Source of the DNA: Bacteriovorax sp. PP10
Lineage (GTDB): Bacteria > Bdellovibrionota > Bacteriovoracia > Bacteriovoracales > Bacteriovoracaceae
Direction of reading: 5' to 3'
Length of the DNA stretch: 64,000 nt
NCBI RefSeq assembly: GCF_035013165.1
Contig: NZ_JAYGJQ010000001.1
Span: forward strand, 1,240,001 to 1,304,000
Part shown: positions 27,877-36,459 of the stretch, in pieces
How positions within the stretch are numbered: position 1 is the stretch's first letter
How the letters are laid out: each line of letters starts with the position of its first letter
Translations under genes and position numbers: made by a program
Notes under the pieces: model-generated
The model's input: only the letters and a program-made list of their open reading frames with translations
Databases searched by the model: none
Told to the model about the DNA's origin: nothing

Positions 27877-28067
27877 AACATTCTCGATTTTGTGGTAATG
27901 CTTAAAGTTAATCGAAGTGTATGTATCATTCCAGCAGTATTTTTACGTGCGACGTTTGTGCTGTTTTTTGTGAGATGTATCCATTGTTTTTTTATGAGAA
28001 ATAGCGAGGGGTCTTCTCACAGCGTTTGAGAAGTCATTTTTGATAATTGTTGCAAACAGGATGCCTT

Positions 28068-28934
28068 CTATTTCACCTTTAAAATGAGGGAAGGGAGTTT
28101 AGACTCTCGAAGAATTTGTCTGGTCGTACTTCCTCCAAGAAGTGCCGTAAACTTGCTGGCCTGGGCACTGACGGCGATAAGATCTGCATTTATTTTATTG
28201 GCCACTCCAAGAATGATTTTATGAACTGGTTTTACTTCATAGTTAATAATCATCTCATAAGGGCAGTTCTCTTTTTTTATACTGTTTTCAATTTCAAGAG
28301 CACGCTTTTCAGTGATTGCTTTAAATTGTTCATAAGTCATATCTGAAAGAAACATTGGAATGTGAAGAACTGTGATTTGTGCATTCCATTTTTTTGCATA
28401 CTCAATAACTCTTTTTAACCCCAAGTCTCCTTTATCAGTAAAGTCGTGAGCATAAAGAATTTTTTTTGCAGATTTAGAGGCAATGAACTTTGTTTTCTGA
28501 TGATAGATAAGTAAATCGCATTCAGAAGAATGAATGAGTGTCTCACAGAAACTTCCAAAGATAAGGCGTGGGAGCAAATCTTTTCCGTTCGAGGCCATTA
28601 CGACTAAATCGACTTTTTGGTCTTTAGTGTATTTTACAAATTCTTTGATCATAGATGATAAAGATATTTTTTTTGAAGAGATAATATCAACGGGAGTCTC
28701 TCTCATCTTTAATTTTTTAAGTTGAGCATTGATTACTTTCTTAGGATAGAGAGAGTAACGAATACCTTCGGGAACATTGAATGCAGTTGTTAGTTCTGCT
28801 TCGGCCTTCGATGCCACGTAGGCAACTTCGATAGAGTCTTTTTTAGAGTGGAATAAGGTCTCAAGGATTTTTTTACCTGAAATATTTAATTTTTTATTTT
28901 TTTGAAAAGGATCAAACGCCCATAATATTTTCAT
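28068..28934 (-). CDS. Tandem universal stress protein
   Basis: 288 aa made of two UspA-like halves. The first half starts MKILWAFDPFQKN and contains VDLVVMASNGKDLLPRLIFG; the second starts KKILYAHDFTDKGDLGLKRV and ends ADLIAVSAQASKFTALLGGS with the ATP-type G-rich end. Tandem Usp proteins (UspE-like) are cytoplasmic stress factors. AGGAAAATTAT precedes the ATG at 28934, preferred over an upstream start at 28979 that overlaps the previous gene. It lies 11 bp downstream of a single-domain Usp gene, in an operon. Confidence 0.85.
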   Translation of the reverse strand: MKILWAFDPFQKNKKLNISGKKILETLFHSKKDSIEVAYVASKAEAELTTAFNVPEGIRYSLYPKKVINAQLKKLKMRETPVDIISSKKISLSSMIKEFVKYTKDQKVDLVVMASNGKDLLPRLIFGSFCETLIHSSECDLLIYHQKTKFIASKSAKKILYAHDFTDKGDLGLKRVIEYAKKWNAQITVLHIPMFLSDMTYEQFKAITEKRALEIENSIKKENCPYEMIINYEVKPVHKIILGVANKINADLIAVSAQASKFTALLGGSTTRQILRESKLPSLILKVK

Positions 28935-28945
28935 ATAATTTTCCT

Positions 28946-29386
28946 TTATTTTGTCGGTCTCATAACAAGAATATCGCAAGGAGAGAATTTACAGAGAAAA
29001 TCGGCAAACGAACTGGAAAATAACCCTGGAATGCCATATTTGCCTCTAGTTGCAACGACAACGAGATCAGCATTTATTTTTTCCAAATATGTCTTAATTG
29101 TTTCTTTTTTATTATATTCAAAAAAGCATTGATAGATAATTTGACTACTATCAATGTTGAGAGATTCACCCAGCTTTTTCATTATTTCGATGGCCTTCAG
29201 TTCCAGATTCGCATATTGAATTTCTGTAGGGTAAATATAAGGACTAAGATCAATTTGATAGATATTGAGTTTCACTACTGTCACGATATGTACCATTGTA
29301 TGTTTTAAATCAACTTGATGACGAATCTTTTGAAGTGTATTTAAGCATTCGTTGTCGAGAGTTGTGCACAGTACATAGTTTTTCAT
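28946..29386 (-). CDS. Universal stress protein
   Basis: 146 aa single UspA domain ending in NADLVVVATRGKYGIPGLFS and CDILVMRP, the usual C-terminal pattern with the ATP-binding G-rich loop partly conserved. First of a two-gene Usp operon lying between the MFS exporter and the polyketide exporter gene. A GAGGATTAA ribosome binding site precedes the ATG. Confidence 0.85.
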   Translation of the reverse strand: MKNYVLCTTLDNECLNTLQKIRHQVDLKHTMVHIVTVVKLNIYQIDLSPYIYPTEIQYANLELKAIEIMKKLGESLNIDSSQIIYQCFFEYNKKETIKTYLEKINADLVVVATRGKYGIPGLFSSSFADFLCKFSPCDILVMRPTK

Positions 29387-29481
29387 ATTTAATCCTCAAT
29401 GAGCATTTTCATAATACTCATATATAAAAAATTAAATATGATTTTTATCACTAAAGCATTTAATTTATCATCAAGATAAAA

Positions 29482-31539
29482 TTATTTTGCAGTTTTTCCT
29501 TTTTCTAAGATGGGTAGTAACAATACGTCAAAGAAGAGTCCTAATGTAAGAAGGAACGCCAGTAGTAGACCAAATTGTTTGATGGGCACGAAATCATGGA
29601 AGCCAAAAATAATAAATGACCCTATGGTAACAAAAGAACTTAGATAAATAGGATTTAATACGGCCTGCTGAAAAATATTAGAGTCCAAGTTAGGTCTTTT
29701 ATAATTGTAAAGTAAGTGAATAGTACTATCGAAAATCATCCCAAAAGAAATACTAAAAGTTTTTATGGTCGAGATATTTAATGCCGTATGCGTAAAGTAT
29801 AAAACAGCGATTGTTAATGTAATTGGTGGCGTATTAGAAACGATGAAATGAGATAGCTTTTTAAAATCACGAAAGCTGACTCCAACAATTAAGCAAACTA
29901 AAGCGATACTTAATCCCAGGCTGATCAAAAGAGAGTGGACCAGATTTTGCTGTGACTGCATTAACGTATAATTTAATCCATTGAAAGAAAATTTATACTC
30001 ATTTGATGTCTGTTTTAAAACCTGGTCAACAGTCGTAAGCATTTTGTCATATTCTTCGGTTGGTATAGTTGGGTTTAAAATAGTTAAGTGATATTGATCA
30101 GTTTCTGAGTAGCCGCTCTTTAGTGAAGCTGGGACTTGAGACAACACTGCACTGGCCGCGAGTGAACTCTCAGGTATTTTCTTCTCTCCAGTGTAAGCAT
30201 AATTTGCATTTTTAATTAAACTTGCAGGAGAAATGAATTGAACTTTAGGGAATCGGTGAAGCAGCTCATTTTTTAAATGCTCCTGAATATTGTTCATTTT
30301 TATCAGATCGGTCTGTTCAAAATCGGCCTTATCAGGTTTTGTAAAAATAACGTCTAACTTAGGAGTTCCCCCAAGACTAGATTCTATGCGATTGAACGAA
30401 GTGACCAGCTGATGATCTTTAGGGAAAAAATATAAGGCCTCAACCGTTGTCGTTAATCTGGGGTAAGCATAGACCGCAAGCAACAGACAGATAATGGAAA
30501 AGATATAAACCATTGGTCTTGTAACAAATTTAGGTGAATATAAAAGATTAAGAGGAGTCATTATTTTCTTATCAAAACGAGCATCTTTTAAAATAAATCT
30601 CCAGGTAATCATGAAAAAAACTGTCGTAATTAAAAGAGTGAGTGAGGAAGTAATCGCGAATTGCTTAACAGCGATAATATCACTTGTAATTAAGGAGAAA
30701 AAACCAACAATCGTACTTGAAACCATTAAGAGCATTGGAGTGAGTTTTCTTTTATAAGTCAGGCCAATGGTTTGATAAGTGAATAAACCGCTGATGATAT
30801 GAATGCTCAAAGACTGAGTTGTTACAAAGTTAATTAGTGGAACAGATGTTGTGAGAATATTAGCTTCACCATAACCAATTTTTAAAACAGCTAGACCTAT
30901 CATCGTAGCAAAAAGAGAGTTAATAAAAACAAAAAGGGTGATCTCCCAGTTCCGGTAATAGTAGAAAGAGGCCAGCAAAGTGAGTATGAAGAGCAAAGGA
31001 AAGAGTTTTGTCTGGATAGTTTCCCCCATGGCATTCAGGTGGTAATTTGTATAACCCATTCCTGCCATGTTGATTGAAAAAGGGAGATTAAGCATATCTT
31101 TATAAAAAAGAATTTGCTCTTTATCGTTAATGTTAGGAACCTGTACGACGAGAAATAAGCTATCCTTAGTCGTAAGTTTAAAATCCATTTCTGGATGTTC
31201 ATCATAGAATTGTAACCATTCACTTGGAAGCTTCTTGCGGGTTGTATCTGCTGGGGTTGTCCATGAAACAATGTTATGGGCACTAAGCTTACCAGTTGTC
31301 GCTAAAACCTTTTCTTGGAGTGTCTGATTGTTGTCAGAATTGAGTTTAGGGATTTCTAGAAGAAGTTGATCATCATGTCCAAAGGTCTCAACGAAATGAT
31401 CATAGCTTTGTTTTAAGTCCTTATTTAAAAAAAGATATTCTTTATTGTTTTGAACTAAATCTTTAGTCCATACAAAAAGTAAGAGAGTTGGAATGAGTAA
31501 AATTAAAAAGCATAATTTTAAAGGACTTATTTTTTTCAT
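29482..31539 (-). CDS. RND-superfamily (MMPL-type) exporter
   Basis: About 685 aa. One N-terminal helix (LKLCFLILLIPTLLLFVW), a periplasmic domain of ~140 residues, five helices around LFPLLFILTLLASFYYYRN to SLTLLITTVFFMIT, then the same arrangement repeated: the 2 x 6-TM plan of MMPL/HpnN-like RND proteins. The second set contains SFGMIFDSTIHLLYN, matching the charged TM4 position. Such proteins move lipids or hydrophobic products out of the inner membrane. Here it follows the LuxR-type regulator and is divergent from the type III PKS operon, so an alkylresorcinol/alkylpyrone-like lipid is a plausible cargo (inference). The start is uncertain: an ATG at 31578 would add 13 residues. Confidence 0.8.
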   Translation of the reverse strand: MKKISPLKLCFLILLIPTLLLFVWTKDLVQNNKEYLFLNKDLKQSYDHFVETFGHDDQLLLEIPKLNSDNNQTLQEKVLATTGKLSAHNIVSWTTPADTTRKKLPSEWLQFYDEHPEMDFKLTTKDSLFLVVQVPNINDKEQILFYKDMLNLPFSINMAGMGYTNYHLNAMGETIQTKLFPLLFILTLLASFYYYRNWEITLFVFINSLFATMIGLAVLKIGYGEANILTTSVPLINFVTTQSLSIHIISGLFTYQTIGLTYKRKLTPMLLMVSSTIVGFFSLITSDIIAVKQFAITSSLTLLITTVFFMITWRFILKDARFDKKIMTPLNLLYSPKFVTRPMVYIFSIICLLLAVYAYPRLTTTVEALYFFPKDHQLVTSFNRIESSLGGTPKLDVIFTKPDKADFEQTDLIKMNNIQEHLKNELLHRFPKVQFISPASLIKNANYAYTGEKKIPESSLAASAVLSQVPASLKSGYSETDQYHLTILNPTIPTEEYDKMLTTVDQVLKQTSNEYKFSFNGLNYTLMQSQQNLVHSLLISLGLSIALVCLIVGVSFRDFKKLSHFIVSNTPPITLTIAVLYFTHTALNISTIKTFSISFGMIFDSTIHLLYNYKRPNLDSNIFQQAVLNPIYLSSFVTIGSFIIFGFHDFVPIKQFGLLLAFLLTLGLFFDVLLLPILEKGKTAK

Positions 31540-31611
31540 AATACAATCTTGATTATATGGAAAATTCCATCTCCTCATGATTGTATATGAATAACTATAT
31601 TGTTTTTAAAA

Positions 31612-32166
31612 TTATTTTCCGGGTAATTTAGATAGAGCGAGCAGATCGTCTAAAAAGAATGCACTTAACTCCATTCTTCCACCAAGTGAGCTTTTTTTGT
31701 AAATCTGGCTTGCTTGTTGTCTGACTGTATTCTCATTTGATCCACGGATATCAGCAATCTCTTTCATTGCTAATCCCTTAATAAGGAGGAGGGCAATCTC
31801 CTTTTCCCCACGACTAAATGACCACTTATTAAACTGCTCGTCTATATTCACCAAAAATTCTGAAGATAAGTGCGAGATCTTTTTTTGGAAATCTTCTTGT
31901 TCAAGTTTAAGTTTACGGTTCGTATAATCGAGTTCCTGGATCTTTTCCTGGTACCCATCCATCTCATTTTTTTGCCACGTTATAATTCTAAATTGATAGT
32001 AGGCACCGGCCATTGAAAATAACCAGATAGCAGCTTCATGAATAAGATGATTAAGAGGAACGCCTTCCTTCATATCTACAATAATATCGACCAATGTGAA
32101 GATACTCACACAAAGTAATATAATGAATGTGATAATCTTTATTTTATTCTCTTGCAGGTTTGTCAT
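31612..32166 (-). CDS. Membrane-tethered LuxR-type HTH regulator
   Basis: 184 aa. Two hydrophobic helices (IKIITFIILLCVSIFTLVDI and AAIWLFSMAGAYYQFRII), a coiled coil (residues ~68-105, QEKIQELDYTNRKLKLEQED), then a GerE/LuxR helix-turn-helix: FSRGEKEIALLLIKGLAMKE followed by IADIRGSNENTVRQQASQIY. A small membrane-bound HTH protein with no recognisable sensor domain is unusual; it may sense membrane state or a lipid. It is divergent from the polyketide genes with a 20-bp palindrome between, so it probably controls both directions (inference). Confidence 0.8.
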   Translation of the reverse strand: MTNLQENKIKIITFIILLCVSIFTLVDIIVDMKEGVPLNHLIHEAAIWLFSMAGAYYQFRIITWQKNEMDGYQEKIQELDYTNRKLKLEQEDFQKKISHLSSEFLVNIDEQFNKWSFSRGEKEIALLLIKGLAMKEIADIRGSNENTVRQQASQIYKKSSLGGRMELSAFFLDDLLALSKLPGK

Positions 32167-32224
32167 ATTATTTTTTTTAACCTCTTAATTCCATGGAACT
32201 ATCACATATATAGGATCGACTTAT

Positions 32225-32244
32225 TATTGCTATCTGTAGCAATA
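32225..32244 (+). promoter_or_regulatory. Candidate LuxR-type box between regulator and PKS operon
   Basis: Perfect 20-bp inverted repeat TATTGCTA-TCTG-TAGCAATA in the 99-bp divergent gap, 22 bp before the ATG of the FAD oxidoreductase. The size matches sites bound by dimeric LuxR/GerE-type regulators. Confidence 0.6.
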
Positions 32245-32265
32245 TTATGACTATAGGGAGTCTAC

Positions 32266-33450
32266 ATGTCATTGGCGAAATTAGAGAATAATAAACTTAA
32301 GATTGGGATCGTTGGCGCTGGGCCAGCAGGATCTATGAGTGCTTATTTTCTTGCTTCACAAGGCCACGCTGTTACTTTATTTGAGCGTAAAAAAGAGGTC
32401 GAACGTAAGGTTTGTGGCGAGTACTTATGCCCTGAGGGAGTAAGGTTACTTGAAGAGCTCAACCTTTTTGATCGGTTATGTGCAGGCTTCGAAGAACTTA
32501 ACGGTATGGTTCTTGTATCACCTACGAATATTTCTATACCTAGTTATTTCCCCCAAACCGATAAGAAAAAAGTGAATAAAGGTTTGTCACTTAATCGTAA
32601 AATTTTTGATCAAAGGCTTTTGGGTCTGGCACTTGAGACAGGTGCTGTATTGCTGAAGGATACGACCGTAACAAGAGTCGTCCAAAATACAAATCAAAAA
32701 TGGACTGTTATCGCTAATGAGGAAAATTACGAATTTGACTTGTTAATAGCAGCAGATGGACGTCAGTCTAAAATTGGACATACTTTAAAACATTTAAAAT
32801 TCATTGATACTAAGAGAGCGGCCATCCATTGTTATTTATCTCGAAAAGTTGATCGTGGGCAAAGGCTCGGAGAGATGCATATCTTAAATGAAAATAGATA
32901 TTGTGGCCTTGATCCAATTAGTGATGACGAAGTAAATTTTTCAGTTGTTTGTGATTCAAAAAGATTAAAAAAAAACACTCCGCAAAATATCATCAATGAA
33001 GTTCTGGCAAGCTCAATTCGTTTAAATCAAATGTTTGATCCTGTTGATGATAATACCGAGATAAAGGTAGTTACTAGTTTGAAGAATAAAAACCTTTATA
33101 TTGCTGGAAATGGGCTTGCTTATGTGGGGGATGCAGCTGGCTTTATAGACCCTCTTACGGGAGAAGGAATTTATAATGCTCTTTTAACAAGCAAATTATT
33201 AAAAGAGAGCATTGAGCAGTCTGAAAATATGAATCATGCTCTTGCGCTTTATAAACGCAAAAAAAATAATCTAAGTTTTCAAAAGAATATTCTAAATAAT
33301 TTCTTTCAATTTTTAATCAAAAGACCATTGTTAGTTAATTTAACAGCAGTATTTTTAAAAAAATCACAAAAAAGAGCAAACCATTTTATCGGAATCATCG
33401 GAAATATACATGGCCCGCTTACGGGTTTCATCAAAATGCTAAAAGCATAA
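32266..33450 (+). CDS. FAD-dependent oxidoreductase, geranylgeranyl-reductase-like
   Basis: 394 aa. FAD-binding Rossmann motif GIVGAGPAGSMSAYFLASQG at residues ~14-33, then RKVCGEYLCPEGVRLLEEL, LLIAADGRQSK, and the second FAD motif YVGDAAGFIDPLTGEGIYNA near residue 290. This is the GGR/aromatic-ring hydroxylase superfamily. In bacterial type III PKS operons such as Streptomyces srsABC, a flavoprotein of this superfamily oxidises the alkylresorcinol product; the same role is likely here. Strong AGGGAG site; first gene of the operon, 11 bp from the PKS gene. Confidence 0.85.
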   Translation: MSLAKLENNKLKIGIVGAGPAGSMSAYFLASQGHAVTLFERKKEVERKVCGEYLCPEGVRLLEELNLFDRLCAGFEELNGMVLVSPTNISIPSYFPQTDKKKVNKGLSLNRKIFDQRLLGLALETGAVLLKDTTVTRVVQNTNQKWTVIANEENYEFDLLIAADGRQSKIGHTLKHLKFIDTKRAAIHCYLSRKVDRGQRLGEMHILNENRYCGLDPISDDEVNFSVVCDSKRLKKNTPQNIINEVLASSIRLNQMFDPVDDNTEIKVVTSLKNKNLYIAGNGLAYVGDAAGFIDPLTGEGIYNALLTSKLLKESIEQSENMNHALALYKRKKNNLSFQKNILNNFFQFLIKRPLLVNLTAVFLKKSQKRANHFIGIIGNIHGPLTGFIKMLKA

Positions 33451-33461
33451 GAGGCGAATTT

Positions 33462-34514
33462 ATGGGTACTATTCATTCAGTTGTGACCAGCTTTCCTGAA
33501 AATTATGTTTCACAAGATGAAATTAGCAATGAGATCGGAAGTATCTGGCCGGATAAGAGAAAGCATGTTGATCAGTTTCATCAATCTTCTCAGGTAAAAG
33601 GAAGACACCTGGCCATTCCTTTGGCCGATTATAAAAATCTTGGAGATATTGGGGATCGTTCTAGTAAGTGGTTAGAAGTCGCAGTTGAATTACAGACTAA
33701 CAATATTAATAATCTTCTAAAAAAAGCAGGGCTTCTGCCTTCAGATATAAGTTTAATTACGACAACGACTGTTACAGGTCTTGCAATCCCAACACTTGAA
33801 GCTCGCTTAATGAATAAAATAGCCTTCAAACCAAATACAAAAAGACTTCCAATTTTTGGTTTAGGATGTCTTGGTGGCGTCGCAGGGATAAACAGAGTTA
33901 ATGATTATCTAAAAGGCCATCCCACAGAAGCAGCACTATTGCTGGCAACTGAATTGTGTTCGCTCACTTTTCAGTTTCAAGATAAGAGTGTGGCCAATCT
34001 AGTTGGTACAAGTCTTTTTGCCGATGGATCGGCCGCAGTTTTGATCTTAGGTGATGAACATCCATTAGCTAAAAAAGGGCAATTCAAAATTTTAAGCGGA
34101 GAAAGTTTCTTTTATCCAAACACAGAAAGAATCATGGGATGGGATATCGTTTCTTCAGGTTTTCAAATTGTTTTAAGTGGTGATGTTCCTAAGATTGTCG
34201 CAGAAAATGTGAAGCCGAATATTACAGAGTTTCTTTCAGGGAATAAAATCACACTAAGTGATGTCGGGTTTATGGTTTCTCACCCGGGGGGGCCAAAAGT
34301 TCTTGATAAGATCAGTGAAATTTCTGACCGATCATCAGAAGAGTTCAGACACAGTTGGACTAGTTTGAAAGATAAGGGAAATATGTCTTCAGTTTCAGTA
34401 CTACATGTTCTGGAGAAAACGATTGAAGATAACAGAGCTCCAAACGAACTAGGACTCATGCTTGCAATGGGGCCCGCATTTTGTTCTGAAATGTGCCTGA
34501 TCAAAAAAGTGTAG
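33462..34514 (+). CDS. Type III polyketide synthase (chalcone/stilbene-synthase-like)
   Basis: 350 aa, full length for the family. The Cys-His-Asn triad is visible: Cys136 in FGLGCLGGVAG, His274 in VSHPGGPKVL, Asn307 in KGNMSSVSVL. MGWDIVSSGFQIVLSGDVP matches the bacterial alkylpyrone/alkylresorcinol synthases. It should condense malonyl-CoA onto a fatty acyl starter to give an alkylresorcinol or alkylpyrone in the cytoplasm. The neighbours (flavin oxidoreductase upstream, ICMT-type methyltransferase downstream) are the same tailoring types as in srsABC and bpsAB operons. Product identity cannot be told from sequence. Confidence 0.92.
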   Translation: MGTIHSVVTSFPENYVSQDEISNEIGSIWPDKRKHVDQFHQSSQVKGRHLAIPLADYKNLGDIGDRSSKWLEVAVELQTNNINNLLKKAGLLPSDISLITTTTVTGLAIPTLEARLMNKIAFKPNTKRLPIFGLGCLGGVAGINRVNDYLKGHPTEAALLLATELCSLTFQFQDKSVANLVGTSLFADGSAAVLILGDEHPLAKKGQFKILSGESFFYPNTERIMGWDIVSSGFQIVLSGDVPKIVAENVKPNITEFLSGNKITLSDVGFMVSHPGGPKVLDKISEISDRSSEEFRHSWTSLKDKGNMSSVSVLHVLEKTIEDNRAPNELGLMLAMGPAFCSEMCLIKKV

Positions 34515-34521
34515 GGATAAA

Positions 34522-35646
34522 ATGGTTAAAGAGACAGTTATTCTGAATATTATTATTTTGTTTTACTTATTACAGCGGGTAAGTGAAATGCTTATGAGTA
34601 AAAGCAATGAAGAATGGCTAAAGAAAAATTATAAGGTCGTCGAAGTGAATCCTAAAGAAGCTGTCTTTATGAAAATTTTCCATTCATTTTGGTTTATCTC
34701 ATTATTAATTGAGGCGAACTTGAGAAAGCATCTTCAATCTGATTTATTCGCAATGTTTATTTATCTTGTCTTGGGTATTTGTCTGGTCGTAAGATTTTAC
34801 TCAATGGAGAAGCTAAAGAGGTTTTGGACAATTAAAGTTTTATCTATCCCACAACAAAAAATTGTGAGTGATGGTCTTTACAAATATATCCGACATCCCA
34901 ATTATTTAATTGTGGTATTTGAATTTATATTCATCCCTTTACTCTTAAGTTCTTACTATACACTATTTGCTTTTTCTATCTTAAATGGATTTGTTTTATA
35001 TCGACGTATCAAGATTGAAGAAGAAAATTTAAGTAAAAATACCAATTACAAAGAAATTTTTAAAGGCGTTAGCAGAATGATACCATACTTTTTAATCTTA
35101 CTATTGACTATTAATCTTCCGTTAAGTGCAGAAGAAATTCATTATCAATTCAAAGATTATAAAGAAGCAAAAAAATCAGAAAATTATATCAATTTTGAAA
35201 GTACGAGCACAAAGTTTGGAATGATTAATTCGACCTTCGATGGTTATGCAAAAGATATTACAGTGAAGTATCATTTAAATGGAAAAGTTATTGAGCATTT
35301 GGAAACCATTATTGAAAGTAATACTCTTGATACAGATGTCGATTCCAGAAATCAAAAGATGTTTAATTCTATTTTAGAAACTGATAAGTATCCTCAAATT
35401 AAAATTGTTATTAATGAGAAAGTGACATTGTCAGAGGGAGAACATCAAGTTGAGATGATCTTCTTTATTAAAGATAAGCAAATTCTCAAAAAAGTATCTT
35501 ATGTTGTAGAAGTTAAAAATGGAAAATTTTGGATTTACGGGAAAACTGCTTTAGGATTAAAGGAGCTTGGTCTACCTGATCCTAGTATTATCATCGCTAA
35601 AGTAAGGGATCTTTTTGACTTGAAGTTCTCGATAACATTACAATAA
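34522..35646 (+). CDS. Fusion: isoprenylcysteine-methyltransferase-like (ICMT) + YceI lipid-binding domain
   Basis: 374 aa. Residues 1-~185 form a membrane ICMT-type methyltransferase with the SAM-site signature KYIRHPNYLIVVFEF and LYRRIKIEEENL. Then MIPYFLILLLTINLPLSAEE looks like a secretion signal, and residues ~205-374 are a YceI domain (FESTSTKFGMINSTFDGYAK; KTALGLKELGLPDP). ICMT-like BpsB/YpbQ methylates alkylpyrones made by the adjacent PKS in Bacillus; YceI proteins bind isoprenoid or fatty lipids in the periplasm. The fusion suggests product methylation and periplasmic carriage in one polypeptide. An in-frame ATG at the internal signal could also give a free YceI protein. Confidence 0.85.
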   Translation: MVKETVILNIIILFYLLQRVSEMLMSKSNEEWLKKNYKVVEVNPKEAVFMKIFHSFWFISLLIEANLRKHLQSDLFAMFIYLVLGICLVVRFYSMEKLKRFWTIKVLSIPQQKIVSDGLYKYIRHPNYLIVVFEFIFIPLLLSSYYTLFAFSILNGFVLYRRIKIEEENLSKNTNYKEIFKGVSRMIPYFLILLLTINLPLSAEEIHYQFKDYKEAKKSENYINFESTSTKFGMINSTFDGYAKDITVKYHLNGKVIEHLETIIESNTLDTDVDSRNQKMFNSILETDKYPQIKIVINEKVTLSEGEHQVEMIFFIKDKQILKKVSYVVEVKNGKFWIYGKTALGLKELGLPDPSIIIAKVRDLFDLKFSITLQ

Positions 35647-35668
35647 TTATTCATTATGAGGATTGAAT

Positions 35669-36055
35669 ATGAGACAAAAAATACAAGAATTAAATAACAA
35701 GCTTAAAGATGTGCATAAACGATTTCTTGAAAATGAGAGGAGAGAGGCAGAAGAGTACTTTCAAAGAAAGATTGCTCCATTTGAATTTCTTTTAATGCTT
35801 ACTCAGGATAATAAATTTACCTGGCTGCATCCATTTTCTGCATTGATTGCTGAGATTGATGCTTTTACTGATGACTCTGAAGATGTTTCAATGGAAGATT
35901 TTGTGTGTATTAGAAATCAGATAGATTTTATTTTTGATAACTCTAATCCAAATCTTACGAGTAGATATTTACATCACTTGAATCACGATGCAGACTTCAT
36001 CATGTTACATGCGGCAATGAAAAAAGTGCTTAATGACTTTATAGGAAAAGACTAA
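35669..36055 (+). CDS. Conserved-looking hypothetical protein
   Basis: 128 aa, soluble. The N-terminal ~35 residues are a charged helix (KIQELNNKLKDVHKRFLENE), followed by a compact helical domain with aromatic and acidic patches (FTWLHPFSALIAEIDAFTDD; LHHLNHDADFIMLHAAMKKV). No family recognised with certainty. The ATG at 35669 is chosen because GAGGAT lies 7 nt upstream; the gene is 22 bp after the ICMT-YceI gene, so it may be the last gene of the PKS operon. Its stop overlaps the convergent gene by 4 bp. Confidence 0.65.
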   Translation: MRQKIQELNNKLKDVHKRFLENERREAEEYFQRKIAPFEFLLMLTQDNKFTWLHPFSALIAEIDAFTDDSEDVSMEDFVCIRNQIDFIFDNSNPNLTSRYLHHLNHDADFIMLHAAMKKVLNDFIGKD

Positions 36056-36459
36056 AGGGAATGTTGATTCGGTCTTCTGAACTTTAGTCGCTGCTTAGTA
36101 CCTAGCCACCAGATAAAGTGAACAATTAGGCAAGACATGAAGGCCGAAAATCCCAGGACGCCGCCAGCACCTTTCAAATAAACAACCATAAAACTAAAAA
36201 TAAAACTGAAAATTAGACTGGATAAAAATATTTGTAATCTAGAAAGTCTTGTTGGGTCAGTCATTCCGATAAAAGAAGAACCAAGAAATACCGCATGGAG
36301 AGTAGGGATAATAGGAAAGGCAAAAAAAGAAGTGAGGCCAATAAAAAGTAAAGTCAGGAAAGAAGAAGCTCTCACACTTCCGAAGTGTTTTGTTAGTGCC
36401 AGTGCGTGAGTTAACTGTGCTGCTGTTTGAGAAACAATAAGCGTAAGTATTAACGTCAT
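36052..36459 (-). CDS. Small membrane protein B of a paralogous pair
   Basis: 135 aa, about four transmembrane helices. It contains PTLHAVFLGSSFIGMTDPTR and GAGGVLGFSAF, matching the order and spacing of HAVIYAGSFAGMASPEYLS and GFGGKLGTVAF in the neighbouring protein. The two genes overlap by 4 bp (ATGA) with this one second, so they are co-translated and probably form a hetero-oligomer. No transporter family recognised. It ends with a basic tail. Confidence 0.7.
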   Translation of the reverse strand: MTLILTLIVSQTAAQLTHALALTKHFGSVRASSFLTLLFIGLTSFFAFPIIPTLHAVFLGSSFIGMTDPTRLSRLQIFLSSLIFSFIFSFMVVYLKGAGGVLGFSAFMSCLIVHFIWWLGTKQRLKFRRPNQHSL

